Below, piece after piece: positions 6,692-15,832 of a stretch of 36,714 nucleotides of DNA. A program made the translations under genes and the position numbers. The notes beneath the pieces were generated by a model that was not told the DNA's origin, searched no databases, and saw nothing but the letters and a program-made list of their open reading frames with translations. The stretch lies in the NCBI GenBank assembly GCA_937864265.1, contig CALMIR010000198.1, forward strand, positions 1-36,714. The letters are read 5' to 3'. The number at the start of each line of letters is the position of its first letter. Within the stretch, counting starts at the first letter, position 1. The stretch is from an uncultured Saprospirales bacterium (lineage in GTDB: Bacteria > Bacteroidota > Bacteroidia > Chitinophagales > Saprospiraceae).

Positions 6692-9600
6692 ATGAGGCGA
6701 AATTTACTTTGTTGCATACCACTGATCCTGTTCTCTATTGGTGCCTGGGCACAGCCCTGCGGGCTGGAAGACACCCTGCTTATTTTGCCCAACAACATGC
6801 ACACTTTTAACTTTGAAGTTTTCAATATTTACAACGATGATCTGAGCAATGCCGACCAGGGCATTTGCGGCATAGAGTTGTACTTCACCCACAATTATGT
6901 GGAAAATCTGGAGTTGTCAATCTCTTCCCCTTCCGGGCAAACGGTTCAACTGATTGGCCCGAATACGGACGATCCGGTAGCTTTTACCAATTTCGCACGC
7001 TGGAACATCACCTTTGTGCCTTGCGGAACGGCAGCCCAGCCCGATCCCGGATACCTTCCCCAATGGGACAATGACCAACCCAATAATTTTGTCATTTTAG
7101 GATCTTACGCTGGCTCTTATCATCCTTATTCGGGCTGCCTGGAAGATTTCAATACCGGGCCTGTCAACGGTACCTGGACCATTAACGTCGTGAATAATCC
7201 TTCTACAAGCTCAGGGGCTATTTTAGGGTTTCGCCTGCTATTTTGCGATGAGCGGGGGCTGGACTGCTGTTTTGCCGCCTCCGGCGAGCTCGATATTTAC
7301 GACGATGTACTGGCCTGCGAAGGAGATGCCGATCGCCTGATACCAGACTGGCCGCCCAATTATAATGGCACCCCGCCAGATACGATGGAATATGGATTTA
7401 CTTATCTGGTTGGGAATGGTGATGTGTTGATGGAATATGATTCTACCCTGGATTTCACCAGTTTTCCCCCCGGCGTTTACCAGGTTTGCGGGCTATCTTA
7501 CAAGCGGGTGGATTTGGACAGTTTTCCCAACCCCGATGGTATAATCACCATCAGCGATATACGAGATAATTTGGACGGCTTGGAACCTCAATTTTGTGGG
7601 GAGGTGACGGATTCTTGTGTTTGGATACGCATTGTACCGCCGCCGATGCTCACAGAATTGTCCGCTACCATTTGCGAAGGCGATTCGGTAGTGGTGGGCG
7701 ATACCAGTTTGGTGCTTACCGGTATTCATGATATTATTTTGGAGAGTTACGCGGGTTGCGACAGCATCGTCAGGATGGATCTGACCGTTATTCCCACGTT
7801 ATATACCGATTTGGTGGAAAGCATTTGCGAAGGCGAGAGTTTTTCCGTCGGATCAAATGCTTACTCCAACAGCGGTTTTTTTGTGGATACACTGGTTTCT
7901 TCCCAGAATTGCGACAGTATTGTCCGGCTTCAACTCTCTGTGCTGGCGCCGGTTTTTGCTGATGTTTCTGCCGTTATATGCCGTGGAGCATCCTTTGCTA
8001 TAGGGGATAGTTTGTTCACGGAGTCGGGTTTTTACGAACAAACCATCCTTTCGACAGCAGGCTGTGACAGCACCGTTCGGCTTAATTTACAGGTACTGGA
8101 TGTCAATGCGTCCATTGCGCCACCCAATGCGTTAGATTGTGCTCAAACGACCGTTTTGCTCAATGGTTCGACTTCGACACCTGCGGGGCAGATCAGTTTT
8201 AGTTGGCAAAATACAGCGGGTACAGTACTCGGCACAGGTTCCATGTTCACCGTAAGCAATCCAGGCACTTATATACTCCAAGTAACACAAACAGTCAGTG
8301 GTACCCAATGTAGCAACCGCGATACGGTTATGGTAATGTCCAACGTCAACTTTCCGATAGCTGACGCTGGCCCAAGAGATACCCTAACTTGTGTAGAAAC
8401 AACCCTTACAGTGGGCGGGGCAGGCACATCCATCGGTGCTGAATTTGCTTATGTCTGGAGCGGCCCTAGCATGGGTATTGTGGGGCCAAACAATCAAATA
8501 ACAGCGCTGGTGCAAAACCCCGGCACTTATACCTTGATTGTTACCAACACTCAAAATTTCTGCCGGGATACGGCTACGGTCATTATTGCTCAAGATGAAA
8601 ACGTACCCAACGCTGTGGCCGGGGCGGATACCAGCCTGACCTGTGTGCGCACTTCGATCGAACTAGATGGCACGGCTTCTTCTATGGGTGCTTTTTTTAC
8701 TTATGATTGGATTTCTACTACGGGCATTGTACCCTTGAATCCAAATACCTTGATGCCAACGGTTAACGAGCCAGGGCTTTACCGATTATTGGTGCTCAAT
8801 ACGGATAATGGTTGTCAAGATTCTGCTTTTGTCCAAGTCGCTTTGGATAATTTGCATCCCAATGTCGTCATTGCGCCGCCGCTTGCACTAAATTGCGAAT
8901 TGGCCGCTTTTGAGCTGGATGCCAGCGCTTCTGATAGCATGTCTAATTTTTCCATTGTTTGGACACCAGCAAATGGCGGAAATATCGCTGCTGGCCAAGG
9001 CTCACTAAGCCCATTGATTGATGCGCCTGGCTCTTACGAATTGACCATTGTGAATGAAACCAACGGCTGTAGCGACAGCGCATCGGTTGAAGTAATTGAA
9101 ACCAGCACTGCTGTTGTAGCGATGGGTGCCGTCAGCGACACCTTGAGTTGTGCCATCAATACGGTTACGCTTACGGCTTCAGGCTCCTCGACCGGTGGGG
9201 ATATTGTCTTTTCCTGGACAGCGCTCAACGGGCAATTCCCGGGCGAATTGGCCGCTTTTTCCATTGATGTCAATCAGGGCGGAACTTATCAGTTGGTCGT
9301 TTTGGATACTTTTGCCCTTTGTTCGGATACCTTGGTGCTGAATGTGGTACAAGATACGATTGCGCCCTTTGCAGATGCCGGACCCGATCGTTTTCTGACC
9401 TGCGACAGCCTATCTGTTACCCTGGATGGCAGCGCTTCTTCGGCAGGTATGCTTTTTGATTACCTGTGGTTCAATGCAGATACTGTAAATCCTGTTGATG
9501 CGGGTAATCCAAACACGGTTGTAAGCGAAGCGGCGGAATATTTATTGATCGTTATCAATACTGAAAACGGGTGTAGTGATACCTCTTTTGTTCAAGTAGC

Positions 9601-12600
9601 TTATGATACCCTTTATCCGACAACCAGCATTTCACAGCCGCTTTTACTGAATTGCGAGTTGACGGAATTTGAATTAGATGCCAGTGGCTCGGATAGCGGT
9701 GCCGATTTTTCCATCCAATGGGTGTTGAGCGATGGCGCCAATATCGTCTCAGGAGATCAAACCCTGACTCCGCTGATTAATGCAACAGGTAATTATGAAT
9801 TGGTCATAGTAAACACCGTAAATGGTTGTACCTCATCTGCCCTGGTTGCCGTACAGGATACCGTCAACCAGATTATAGCCGATGCCGGTATAAACGATAC
9901 CTTGACTTGTGACGTCACCAGCATTACTTTAAGTGCCGCACTTTCGATAGGCAGCGCCGATGCAGTGTATTGCTGGTCAAGCGCCGACGGGCATTTTACA
10001 AGTGATTCTATAGCTGTTCAAGTGGCGGTAGATGCTCCGGGTATTTACCAATTGATAGTAAAAGATACGGTCACTTTTTGTGCGGATACCAGTTTTGTCC
10101 AGGTTTTTCAAGATACCATCTCTCCTCTTGTGGACGCCGGCGTGGGTTTTGAAATTGATTGCATCAACCTACAAGATACGCTACAAGGTTTTGGAGCGGC
10201 TGACGCCCCCATTCAATATGCTTGGACGGGGCCTTGCATTATTTCGCCTAGCAATACCCCCGAAATCACCGTCAATTGTGCAGGAACCTATTATTTGTCC
10301 ATCACGAATCAGACGAATGCTTGCACGGCTACAGATAGTGTTTTGGTTACCCAAAACCCCAGCATACCCATTGCGGCTATCTTGGACGATCCCAATCACA
10401 TTTTGAGCTGTGATAGCTTAACCATTACTTTAGATGCCAGTCTGTCTTCCCAGGGTGACAGTATCTGCTACCAATGGGGCGGGCCAGGGATCCTTTCGGG
10501 CGATACCACACTTTACCCGGTTGTTAATGAGCCGGGGCAATACGACCTATTGGTGACCAATAAGAACAGCAATTGCACCAGTGTTGCGACTGTTTTTGTG
10601 GTACAAGACACCCTGGTACCCATTGCTGATTCCGACCAAATTGACCTCATCACCTGCGATAGTCTGGTCGTAGAAATTGGTGGATTTACAACCAGTATGG
10701 GCGATATTTTTGCTTATGAATGGACAACGACCAATGGAAATTTCGTCAGTCCGACCAACGAGCCGTTTGTGTTAGTAGATACGGCAGGGATTTATGAATT
10801 GACGGTTTTTAATACCTTTAATGGTTGTGCCTCCAGCTCTGTTGCCGAAGTGTTTCAAGACACCCATCCACCCATTGCCCATGCTGGTGATGATCAGATC
10901 ATTGATTGCGGGTCGCCTCAGGTTGTTTTAAGCAATAGCGGATCTACAACGGGGGGCAATATCAATTACGAATGGTCGGGGCCAAATTGTATCACAGGCG
11001 AGGTGACAGCCAATGAAATAATAGTGGACTGCCCGGGGCTGTTTTTCCTGACAGTTAGTAACGAAAATACCGGTTGTTTTGCGGTGGATACCGTAGCGGT
11101 AATGAGTGATCCTAGCCTGCCTATTGCCTTCTTGCCGACTTCGTTGGAGCTATCTTGTGAAACGAGCACCGTCATAATTGATGCCAGTGCTTCCAATGGG
11201 GCTGTTTTTACCTGGTATTTCAACGGCATGCCGAGCAGTCTCAGTGGTTTAATGCCCGAGGTGAATGAAGCAGGTATTTATACCCTAGTCGCATCCAATG
11301 CCAATCAGGATTGTTCGGATACGTCCAGCGTTGTGGTTGCTCTAGACTGCATTCCTGATATCGTCGTTGCCACGCCAGATACGCTGACTTGTTTGCAGAC
11401 TTCCGTTTTTCTGGATGCTTCTGCTTCTTCCTCCGGATCACAAATCACTTTTAACTGGGTGGTGCCCAATGCCAGTTGTATAGAAAGCGGGCAGGGTACG
11501 CCTGTATTGGAGGTAAAATGCCCGGGCATTTACCAACTGATTGTGACCAATCAGTTGTTGCAACTGAGCGACACCGCGAGTGTTCTGGTAGTCCAAAATA
11601 CGACGCCACCTATAGCAGATGCCGCCATAGCGCCTATGATTACTTGTACAGAACCCGCCTCTGTACTGGACGTAGGCAATTCTTCTAGTGGCACAAACAT
11701 CGGCTATAGCTGGACGCTACTGGGTGACGAGAACTTTATCGCTTTTGGCCCCACGGTGCAAGTGTTGAATGATGGCACGTATTTCCTCACTGTGATTGAT
11801 AGTTTGAATGGCTGTACAGCGGAAGATATTGTGGATGTGCCCGTGAGCGATGATGTGCCCGTGATTGCTTTTGGAGGCACGGTGATTCCTTGTCTGAGGG
11901 ATACTTTCCGCTTACAAGCTTTTGTGACCCCGGAAAATCAACCTTATGAATACACCTGGATGGGCAATAACATCCTGGCAGATGGCAATACCTTATCGGT
12001 GTTGCTGGATACAGCAGGGGTAGATACCCTGATGGTAGTCAATACCAGTAATAATTGCGTGGCCTTTGCAGTGGTAACGGTCACACAGCAAACCTGTATT
12101 CCTTGTCTGGAAATCGCGCCTGTTGATACCCTCAATTGTGTGAGGGATACGGTTCAGATCAGCGCTGCCTTTTGTGAATCGTGTATTGGTTGCGCGGTAC
12201 AATGGCAGGCTGTGACAGGATCCATCGCCGCCCAAATAGACTCCATGAATGTATTAGTAGATGCGCCGGGGCTTTACCGGGTGACCGCTACGGATACCCT
12301 GGGTTTTTCCAAGGTGGTAGAAATCGTAGTGCCCATAGACACGATGCCCCCGCTTGCCAACGCAGGTTTGGATCAAGAGCTGACTTGCGGGGTAAGTCTG
12401 GCAGGTTTGGGCGATGAAGCCAATGCCTTGCCCCATTTGCAATTCCAATGGAGCGCTAGTAGCGGCCTGCCAATTACGCCCGATAACGGAGCCTATATTG
12501 AAGTGGATTTCCCAGATACTTTTGAATTGTTGGTGACCAACACCCTTAATGGATGTACGGCTGTTGATGAGGTAGTGGTTACGGTGGATCGCCTGACGCC

Positions 12601-15145
12601 ATTTGCCGATGCAGGGCCTGGTCAGCTATTGACCTGCGACATCAATACCCTCAGTCTGGACGGCAGCAATTCGACGTTTGGGGTGCAAATAGCCTACCAA
12701 TGGGACGGCCCTTCTGGCGCGGACATCATAGGAGCCAACACTTTCAATCCAATCATAGATACGCCGGGTTGGTATTTTTTAACGGTTACCAACTTGTCCA
12801 ATCAGTGTTATGCTATTGACAGTACGTTAGTCGATCAAGCCGACGATGTACCGCCAGTGCCATCCCTTCCAGATACTGCGTTAACTTGTGCTTTTCCGGT
12901 TATTTTGCTGGAAGGCAGCATCCCTGATGGCAGCAATTATGAGTATGAGTGGTGTCGCGTAGATGAAGATGGTATGCCCCTAGGCTCTTGCATTGACATG
13001 CTGTTGATAGAGGTGGGCGTGGTCGGAACCTATCGTTTTGAAATCAGCAATCCTTTAACCGGGTGTAGCAATTCCGTCCTTGTAGAAGTGACAGAAAACT
13101 TTGAAGAACCAGAAGCCGAAGCCGGAGAAAGCGACACCTTATTGTGCAATTTGGACAGCTTGCAGCTAAACGGCTCCGCTGGCCCCATCGGGCAACTATT
13201 CGGCTACGAATGGTTCTCCTTTGCGGGAAATCCTATTTCCGATCCTAACCTGGCCAATCCCTACATTTATGAACCGGGAGTGTATCAGCTAACGGTTACG
13301 AACCTTGCTAATGGCTGTACCGACACCGATCAGGTAACCATCGACACCGATGAAACAACGCCCTTTGCCAATGCAGGTTTGGATACGACACTCACCTGTA
13401 GTAGGGATCAACTTAGATTATTAGGCTCTGGCACAACGGATAGTGGTCAGATTACTGTCCAATGGGAAAGCGAGGAGGGCAGTATTTTACTGGGGAGCAA
13501 TACTTTCGAGCCGCTTATCAACGCGCCAGGTGCTTATATTTTGATGGTGATGGACGAAGCCAATGGCTGTACAGCAACCGATACCGTGTTGGTGGCCTCA
13601 AACACCCAAACTCCGTTAGCCGCTATCGATTCGATGGGCATGGAACTCAATTGTCAAACCGATGAAATTGAGGTGGATGCTTCCACTTCGGAAGCTGCTA
13701 CGCCTTCGGGATTGAGCTTTGAATGGCAGAAAGTGCCAGGCGAGGTCGTAGGCATAAACGATCAAATCAGCCTGACAGAAATTGGCAATTACTTGCTTAT
13801 TGTGACCGATCAAGGCAATGGTTGCAGCGATAGCCTGAGTTTTGCGGTAAGCGCCGATTATATATCCCCAGAGGTCGAAATTGCAGCGGCAGAACCGATA
13901 ACGTGTACCAACCAAAGTGTTGCTTTGGATGCCAGTGCTTCCTCCAATGGGGCTAATTTTATCAATACCTGGATTGGCCCGGAAGGTGATACCTTGTCTT
14001 TTACTGATTTACAGCCGAGTGTCATGGCCGGGGGCAGCTATCGCCTGGTTATTTTCAATACCAGTAATGGCTGCCAAAATTTTGATGTGGTCAATGTACC
14101 CGTCGATACCACCCAACCTGTTGTGTTGATCCGAACACCAGAAAATCTGGACTGTATGGTGCGTTCCGTATGGTTGGATGGCAGCCTTTCATCAACTGGA
14201 AATGGTTTGACTTATTCGTGGACGAGCAACCAAGGGGCAATAGCTGGCCCGATGGATGCCCCGCTAACCATGGCCACTGCGCCAGGCTGGTATGTGCTTA
14301 CGCTTTTTGATAATGAAAATGGCTGCATGGGGCAGGATTCTATAGCTGTTATTGAGTTGGCTGTGCCCATCGAAACAGCAGTAATTACGGCAACACCTCC
14401 AACTTGCGATGGCAGCATTTACGGCAGTATCCGCATAGATAGTGTCAATGGTGGCAGCCCGCCCTATCTGTTTTCCCTGGAGGGGGAGGGGTATGTTTCC
14501 GTCAACCCATTTGAGTATATTCCTCCAGGTACTTATGCTTTAAGCATTCAGGACAGCAATGGCTGTGAATGGGAAACGGATATTACAGTACCAGAATCCA
14601 TGCCTTTTGAAGTCAACCTCAGTCCTGACCCTACCGTGGAAATTGTATTGGGCGATAGCGCTGAGTTAAAAATACAAGTGAGTATTAGTAATATTGACAG
14701 CATTTGGTGGTTGCCGGAGTTACCCGCATCAGATGGCATATCTCTGTCACAGTATGTCAGTCCGCAGCAATCTACTGCCTACCAAGTTTTTGTCATGGAC
14801 GACCTGGGTTGCATCGCCTCTGATGTGATTTGGGTAACCGTTGTTGACAGCCCAACAGTATTTGTACCCAATATTTTTTCGCCCAATGGCGACAACAGCA
14901 ATGACAGATTGGTTGTATTTGGCGGAAGCAATGTGTCGAATATCGCTTTTTGGCGTATTTTTGATCGTTGGGGCAATTTGGTGCACGAAGCTAAAAACTT
15001 TCAGCCGAACGACCCCAACTATGGCTGGGACGGTAACTTTAACGGCAGCCCGCTAGATCCCGCTGTATTTGTCTATTATCTGGAAGTCGTTTTTGCTAAT
15101 GGACAAACAGGCGTATTGGAGGGCGATGTGTTGCTGATGCGGTGA
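6692..15145 (+). CDS. Giant T9SS-secreted repeat protein with gliding-motility-type C-terminal domain
   Basis: A single unbroken frame encodes 2817 residues. A signal peptide (MRRNLLCCIPLILFSIGAWA) is followed by a P-domain-like beta region (about 20-205: GICGIELYFTHNYVENLELSISSPSG and GTWTINVVNN) and a linker domain (about 205-325). Three repeats of about 50 residues begin with ICEG/ICRG and contain CDSIVR or CDSTVR (325-470). Twenty-five Ig/PKD-like repeats of about 84 residues run from about 470 to 2566. Each starts with an LTC-like motif and D.S.S, and most end with NGC plus a VQV-type strand. A SprB-like module (PPYLFSLEGEG ... LSIQDSNGCEW) and one more beta domain precede the terminal module FVPNIFSPNGDNSNDRL ... 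FRIFDRWGNLV-type (about 2727-2817), the CHU_C/type B sorting domain of T9SS. It is probably an adhesin or motility-associated filament on the cell surface; its ligand is unknown. Confidence 0.92.
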   Translation: MRRNLLCCIPLILFSIGAWAQPCGLEDTLLILPNNMHTFNFEVFNIYNDDLSNADQGICGIELYFTHNYVENLELSISSPSGQTVQLIGPNTDDPVAFTNFARWNITFVPCGTAAQPDPGYLPQWDNDQPNNFVILGSYAGSYHPYSGCLEDFNTGPVNGTWTINVVNNPSTSSGAILGFRLLFCDERGLDCCFAASGELDIYDDVLACEGDADRLIPDWPPNYNGTPPDTMEYGFTYLVGNGDVLMEYDSTLDFTSFPPGVYQVCGLSYKRVDLDSFPNPDGIITISDIRDNLDGLEPQFCGEVTDSCVWIRIVPPPMLTELSATICEGDSVVVGDTSLVLTGIHDIILESYAGCDSIVRMDLTVIPTLYTDLVESICEGESFSVGSNAYSNSGFFVDTLVSSQNCDSIVRLQLSVLAPVFADVSAVICRGASFAIGDSLFTESGFYEQTILSTAGCDSTVRLNLQVLDVNASIAPPNALDCAQTTVLLNGSTSTPAGQISFSWQNTAGTVLGTGSMFTVSNPGTYILQVTQTVSGTQCSNRDTVMVMSNVNFPIADAGPRDTLTCVETTLTVGGAGTSIGAEFAYVWSGPSMGIVGPNNQITALVQNPGTYTLIVTNTQNFCRDTATVIIAQDENVPNAVAGADTSLTCVRTSIELDGTASSMGAFFTYDWISTTGIVPLNPNTLMPTVNEPGLYRLLVLNTDNGCQDSAFVQVALDNLHPNVVIAPPLALNCELAAFELDASASDSMSNFSIVWTPANGGNIAAGQGSLSPLIDAPGSYELTIVNETNGCSDSASVEVIETSTAVVAMGAVSDTLSCAINTVTLTASGSSTGGDIVFSWTALNGQFPGELAAFSIDVNQGGTYQLVVLDTFALCSDTLVLNVVQDTIAPFADAGPDRFLTCDSLSVTLDGSASSAGMLFDYLWFNADTVNPVDAGNPNTVVSEAAEYLLIVINTENGCSDTSFVQVAYDTLYPTTSISQPLLLNCELTEFELDASGSDSGADFSIQWVLSDGANIVSGDQTLTPLINATGNYELVIVNTVNGCTSSALVAVQDTVNQIIADAGINDTLTCDVTSITLSAALSIGSADAVYCWSSADGHFTSDSIAVQVAVDAPGIYQLIVKDTVTFCADTSFVQVFQDTISPLVDAGVGFEIDCINLQDTLQGFGAADAPIQYAWTGPCIISPSNTPEITVNCAGTYYLSITNQTNACTATDSVLVTQNPSIPIAAILDDPNHILSCDSLTITLDASLSSQGDSICYQWGGPGILSGDTTLYPVVNEPGQYDLLVTNKNSNCTSVATVFVVQDTLVPIADSDQIDLITCDSLVVEIGGFTTSMGDIFAYEWTTTNGNFVSPTNEPFVLVDTAGIYELTVFNTFNGCASSSVAEVFQDTHPPIAHAGDDQIIDCGSPQVVLSNSGSTTGGNINYEWSGPNCITGEVTANEIIVDCPGLFFLTVSNENTGCFAVDTVAVMSDPSLPIAFLPTSLELSCETSTVIIDASASNGAVFTWYFNGMPSSLSGLMPEVNEAGIYTLVASNANQDCSDTSSVVVALDCIPDIVVATPDTLTCLQTSVFLDASASSSGSQITFNWVVPNASCIESGQGTPVLEVKCPGIYQLIVTNQLLQLSDTASVLVVQNTTPPIADAAIAPMITCTEPASVLDVGNSSSGTNIGYSWTLLGDENFIAFGPTVQVLNDGTYFLTVIDSLNGCTAEDIVDVPVSDDVPVIAFGGTVIPCLRDTFRLQAFVTPENQPYEYTWMGNNILADGNTLSVLLDTAGVDTLMVVNTSNNCVAFAVVTVTQQTCIPCLEIAPVDTLNCVRDTVQISAAFCESCIGCAVQWQAVTGSIAAQIDSMNVLVDAPGLYRVTATDTLGFSKVVEIVVPIDTMPPLANAGLDQELTCGVSLAGLGDEANALPHLQFQWSASSGLPITPDNGAYIEVDFPDTFELLVTNTLNGCTAVDEVVVTVDRLTPFADAGPGQLLTCDINTLSLDGSNSTFGVQIAYQWDGPSGADIIGANTFNPIIDTPGWYFLTVTNLSNQCYAIDSTLVDQADDVPPVPSLPDTALTCAFPVILLEGSIPDGSNYEYEWCRVDEDGMPLGSCIDMLLIEVGVVGTYRFEISNPLTGCSNSVLVEVTENFEEPEAEAGESDTLLCNLDSLQLNGSAGPIGQLFGYEWFSFAGNPISDPNLANPYIYEPGVYQLTVTNLANGCTDTDQVTIDTDETTPFANAGLDTTLTCSRDQLRLLGSGTTDSGQITVQWESEEGSILLGSNTFEPLINAPGAYILMVMDEANGCTATDTVLVASNTQTPLAAIDSMGMELNCQTDEIEVDASTSEAATPSGLSFEWQKVPGEVVGINDQISLTEIGNYLLIVTDQGNGCSDSLSFAVSADYISPEVEIAAAEPITCTNQSVALDASASSNGANFINTWIGPEGDTLSFTDLQPSVMAGGSYRLVIFNTSNGCQNFDVVNVPVDTTQPVVLIRTPENLDCMVRSVWLDGSLSSTGNGLTYSWTSNQGAIAGPMDAPLTMATAPGWYVLTLFDNENGCMGQDSIAVIELAVPIETAVITATPPTCDGSIYGSIRIDSVNGGSPPYLFSLEGEGYVSVNPFEYIPPGTYALSIQDSNGCEWETDITVPESMPFEVNLSPDPTVEIVLGDSAELKIQVSISNIDSIWWLPELPASDGISLSQYVSPQQSTAYQVFVMDDLGCIASDVIWVTVVDSPTVFVPNIFSPNGDNSNDRLVVFGGSNVSNIAFWRIFDRWGNLVHEAKNFQPNDPNYGWDGNFNGSPLDPAVFVYYLEVVFANGQTGVLEGDVLLMR

Positions 15146-15161
15146 GGAATAAAATACCCGC

Positions 15162-15764
15162 TCAAAACAACTTTCCCTGCTGATCGACAATCCTTACCTG
15201 AAAGGTTTTCCGGTGCTGCGGAGAAAGCCCATATGTTAAAACAGCCTGACGGTGGGTTTCAGTCGGGTAACCTTTGTTATGTTTCCAGTCATAATAGGGG
15301 TAGTCCTGATCGAGTTTCATCATATACTCGTCGCGGGCTGTTTTAGCCAGAATGGAGGCTGCTGCGATAGCCGTGTATTGCGCATCGCCTTTGACGATAC
15401 AATGGGCGGGAATGCCGGGATAGGCGTTGAAGCGATTACCGTCGATAAGTAATAGCTCCGGTTGAAGCGACAGTTGGGAAATGGCTCGGTGCATGGCCAA
15501 AAAAGAAGCATTTAGGATATTGATTGCATCGATTTCTTCGGCGGATACCTGGGCAAGCGCACAAGCAAGCGCTTCTTTTAGAATGATAGCTTTAGCTTGC
15601 TCCCGTTTTTTTTCGCTGAGTTTCTTGGAATCATTGAGCAAGGGGTGGTTGAAATCTTTGGGCAGAATGACCGCCGCCGCGAATACGGGGCCGGCCAGGC
15701 ATCCCCGACCTGCCTCGTCACAACCTGCTTCCACTAATTTGTTATTAAAAAAAGATTTTAGCAT
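15162..15764 (-). CDS. rnhB: Ribonuclease HII
   Basis: The 200-residue enzyme cleaves the RNA strand of RNA-DNA hybrids, including single ribonucleotides misincorporated in DNA. The catalytic signature is present: [21 protein letters not shown] (Asp16 and Glu17 with the GRG loop), LLIDGN (Asp108) and [16 protein letters not shown] (Asp145), followed by [19 protein letters not shown]...HRKTF, which is characteristic of type 2 RNases H. Length is normal for the family. The gene is convergent with the giant protein gene, with only 16 bp between the stops, and divergent from the DUF5686 gene about 68 bp away. ATG is a good start. Confidence 0.96.
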   Translation of the reverse strand: MLKSFFNNKLVEAGCDEAGRGCLAGPVFAAAVILPKDFNHPLLNDSKKLSEKKREQAKAIILKEALACALAQVSAEEIDAINILNASFLAMHRAISQLSLQPELLLIDGNRFNAYPGIPAHCIVKGDAQYTAIAAASILAKTARDEYMMKLDQDYPYYDWKHNKGYPTETHRQAVLTYGLSPQHRKTFQVRIVDQQGKLF

Positions 15765-15832
15765 AATATTGTCGCACGTATCTGTTGTAAATCCATTGGA
15801 AAGATATTAACTTGTTCCATCTTTTTTGGGCT

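Noticed and set aside
15812-15832. TTG start for the DUF5686 protein
   Set aside because: It would place seven residues in front of an otherwise ideal signal peptide beginning at the ATG at 15833.
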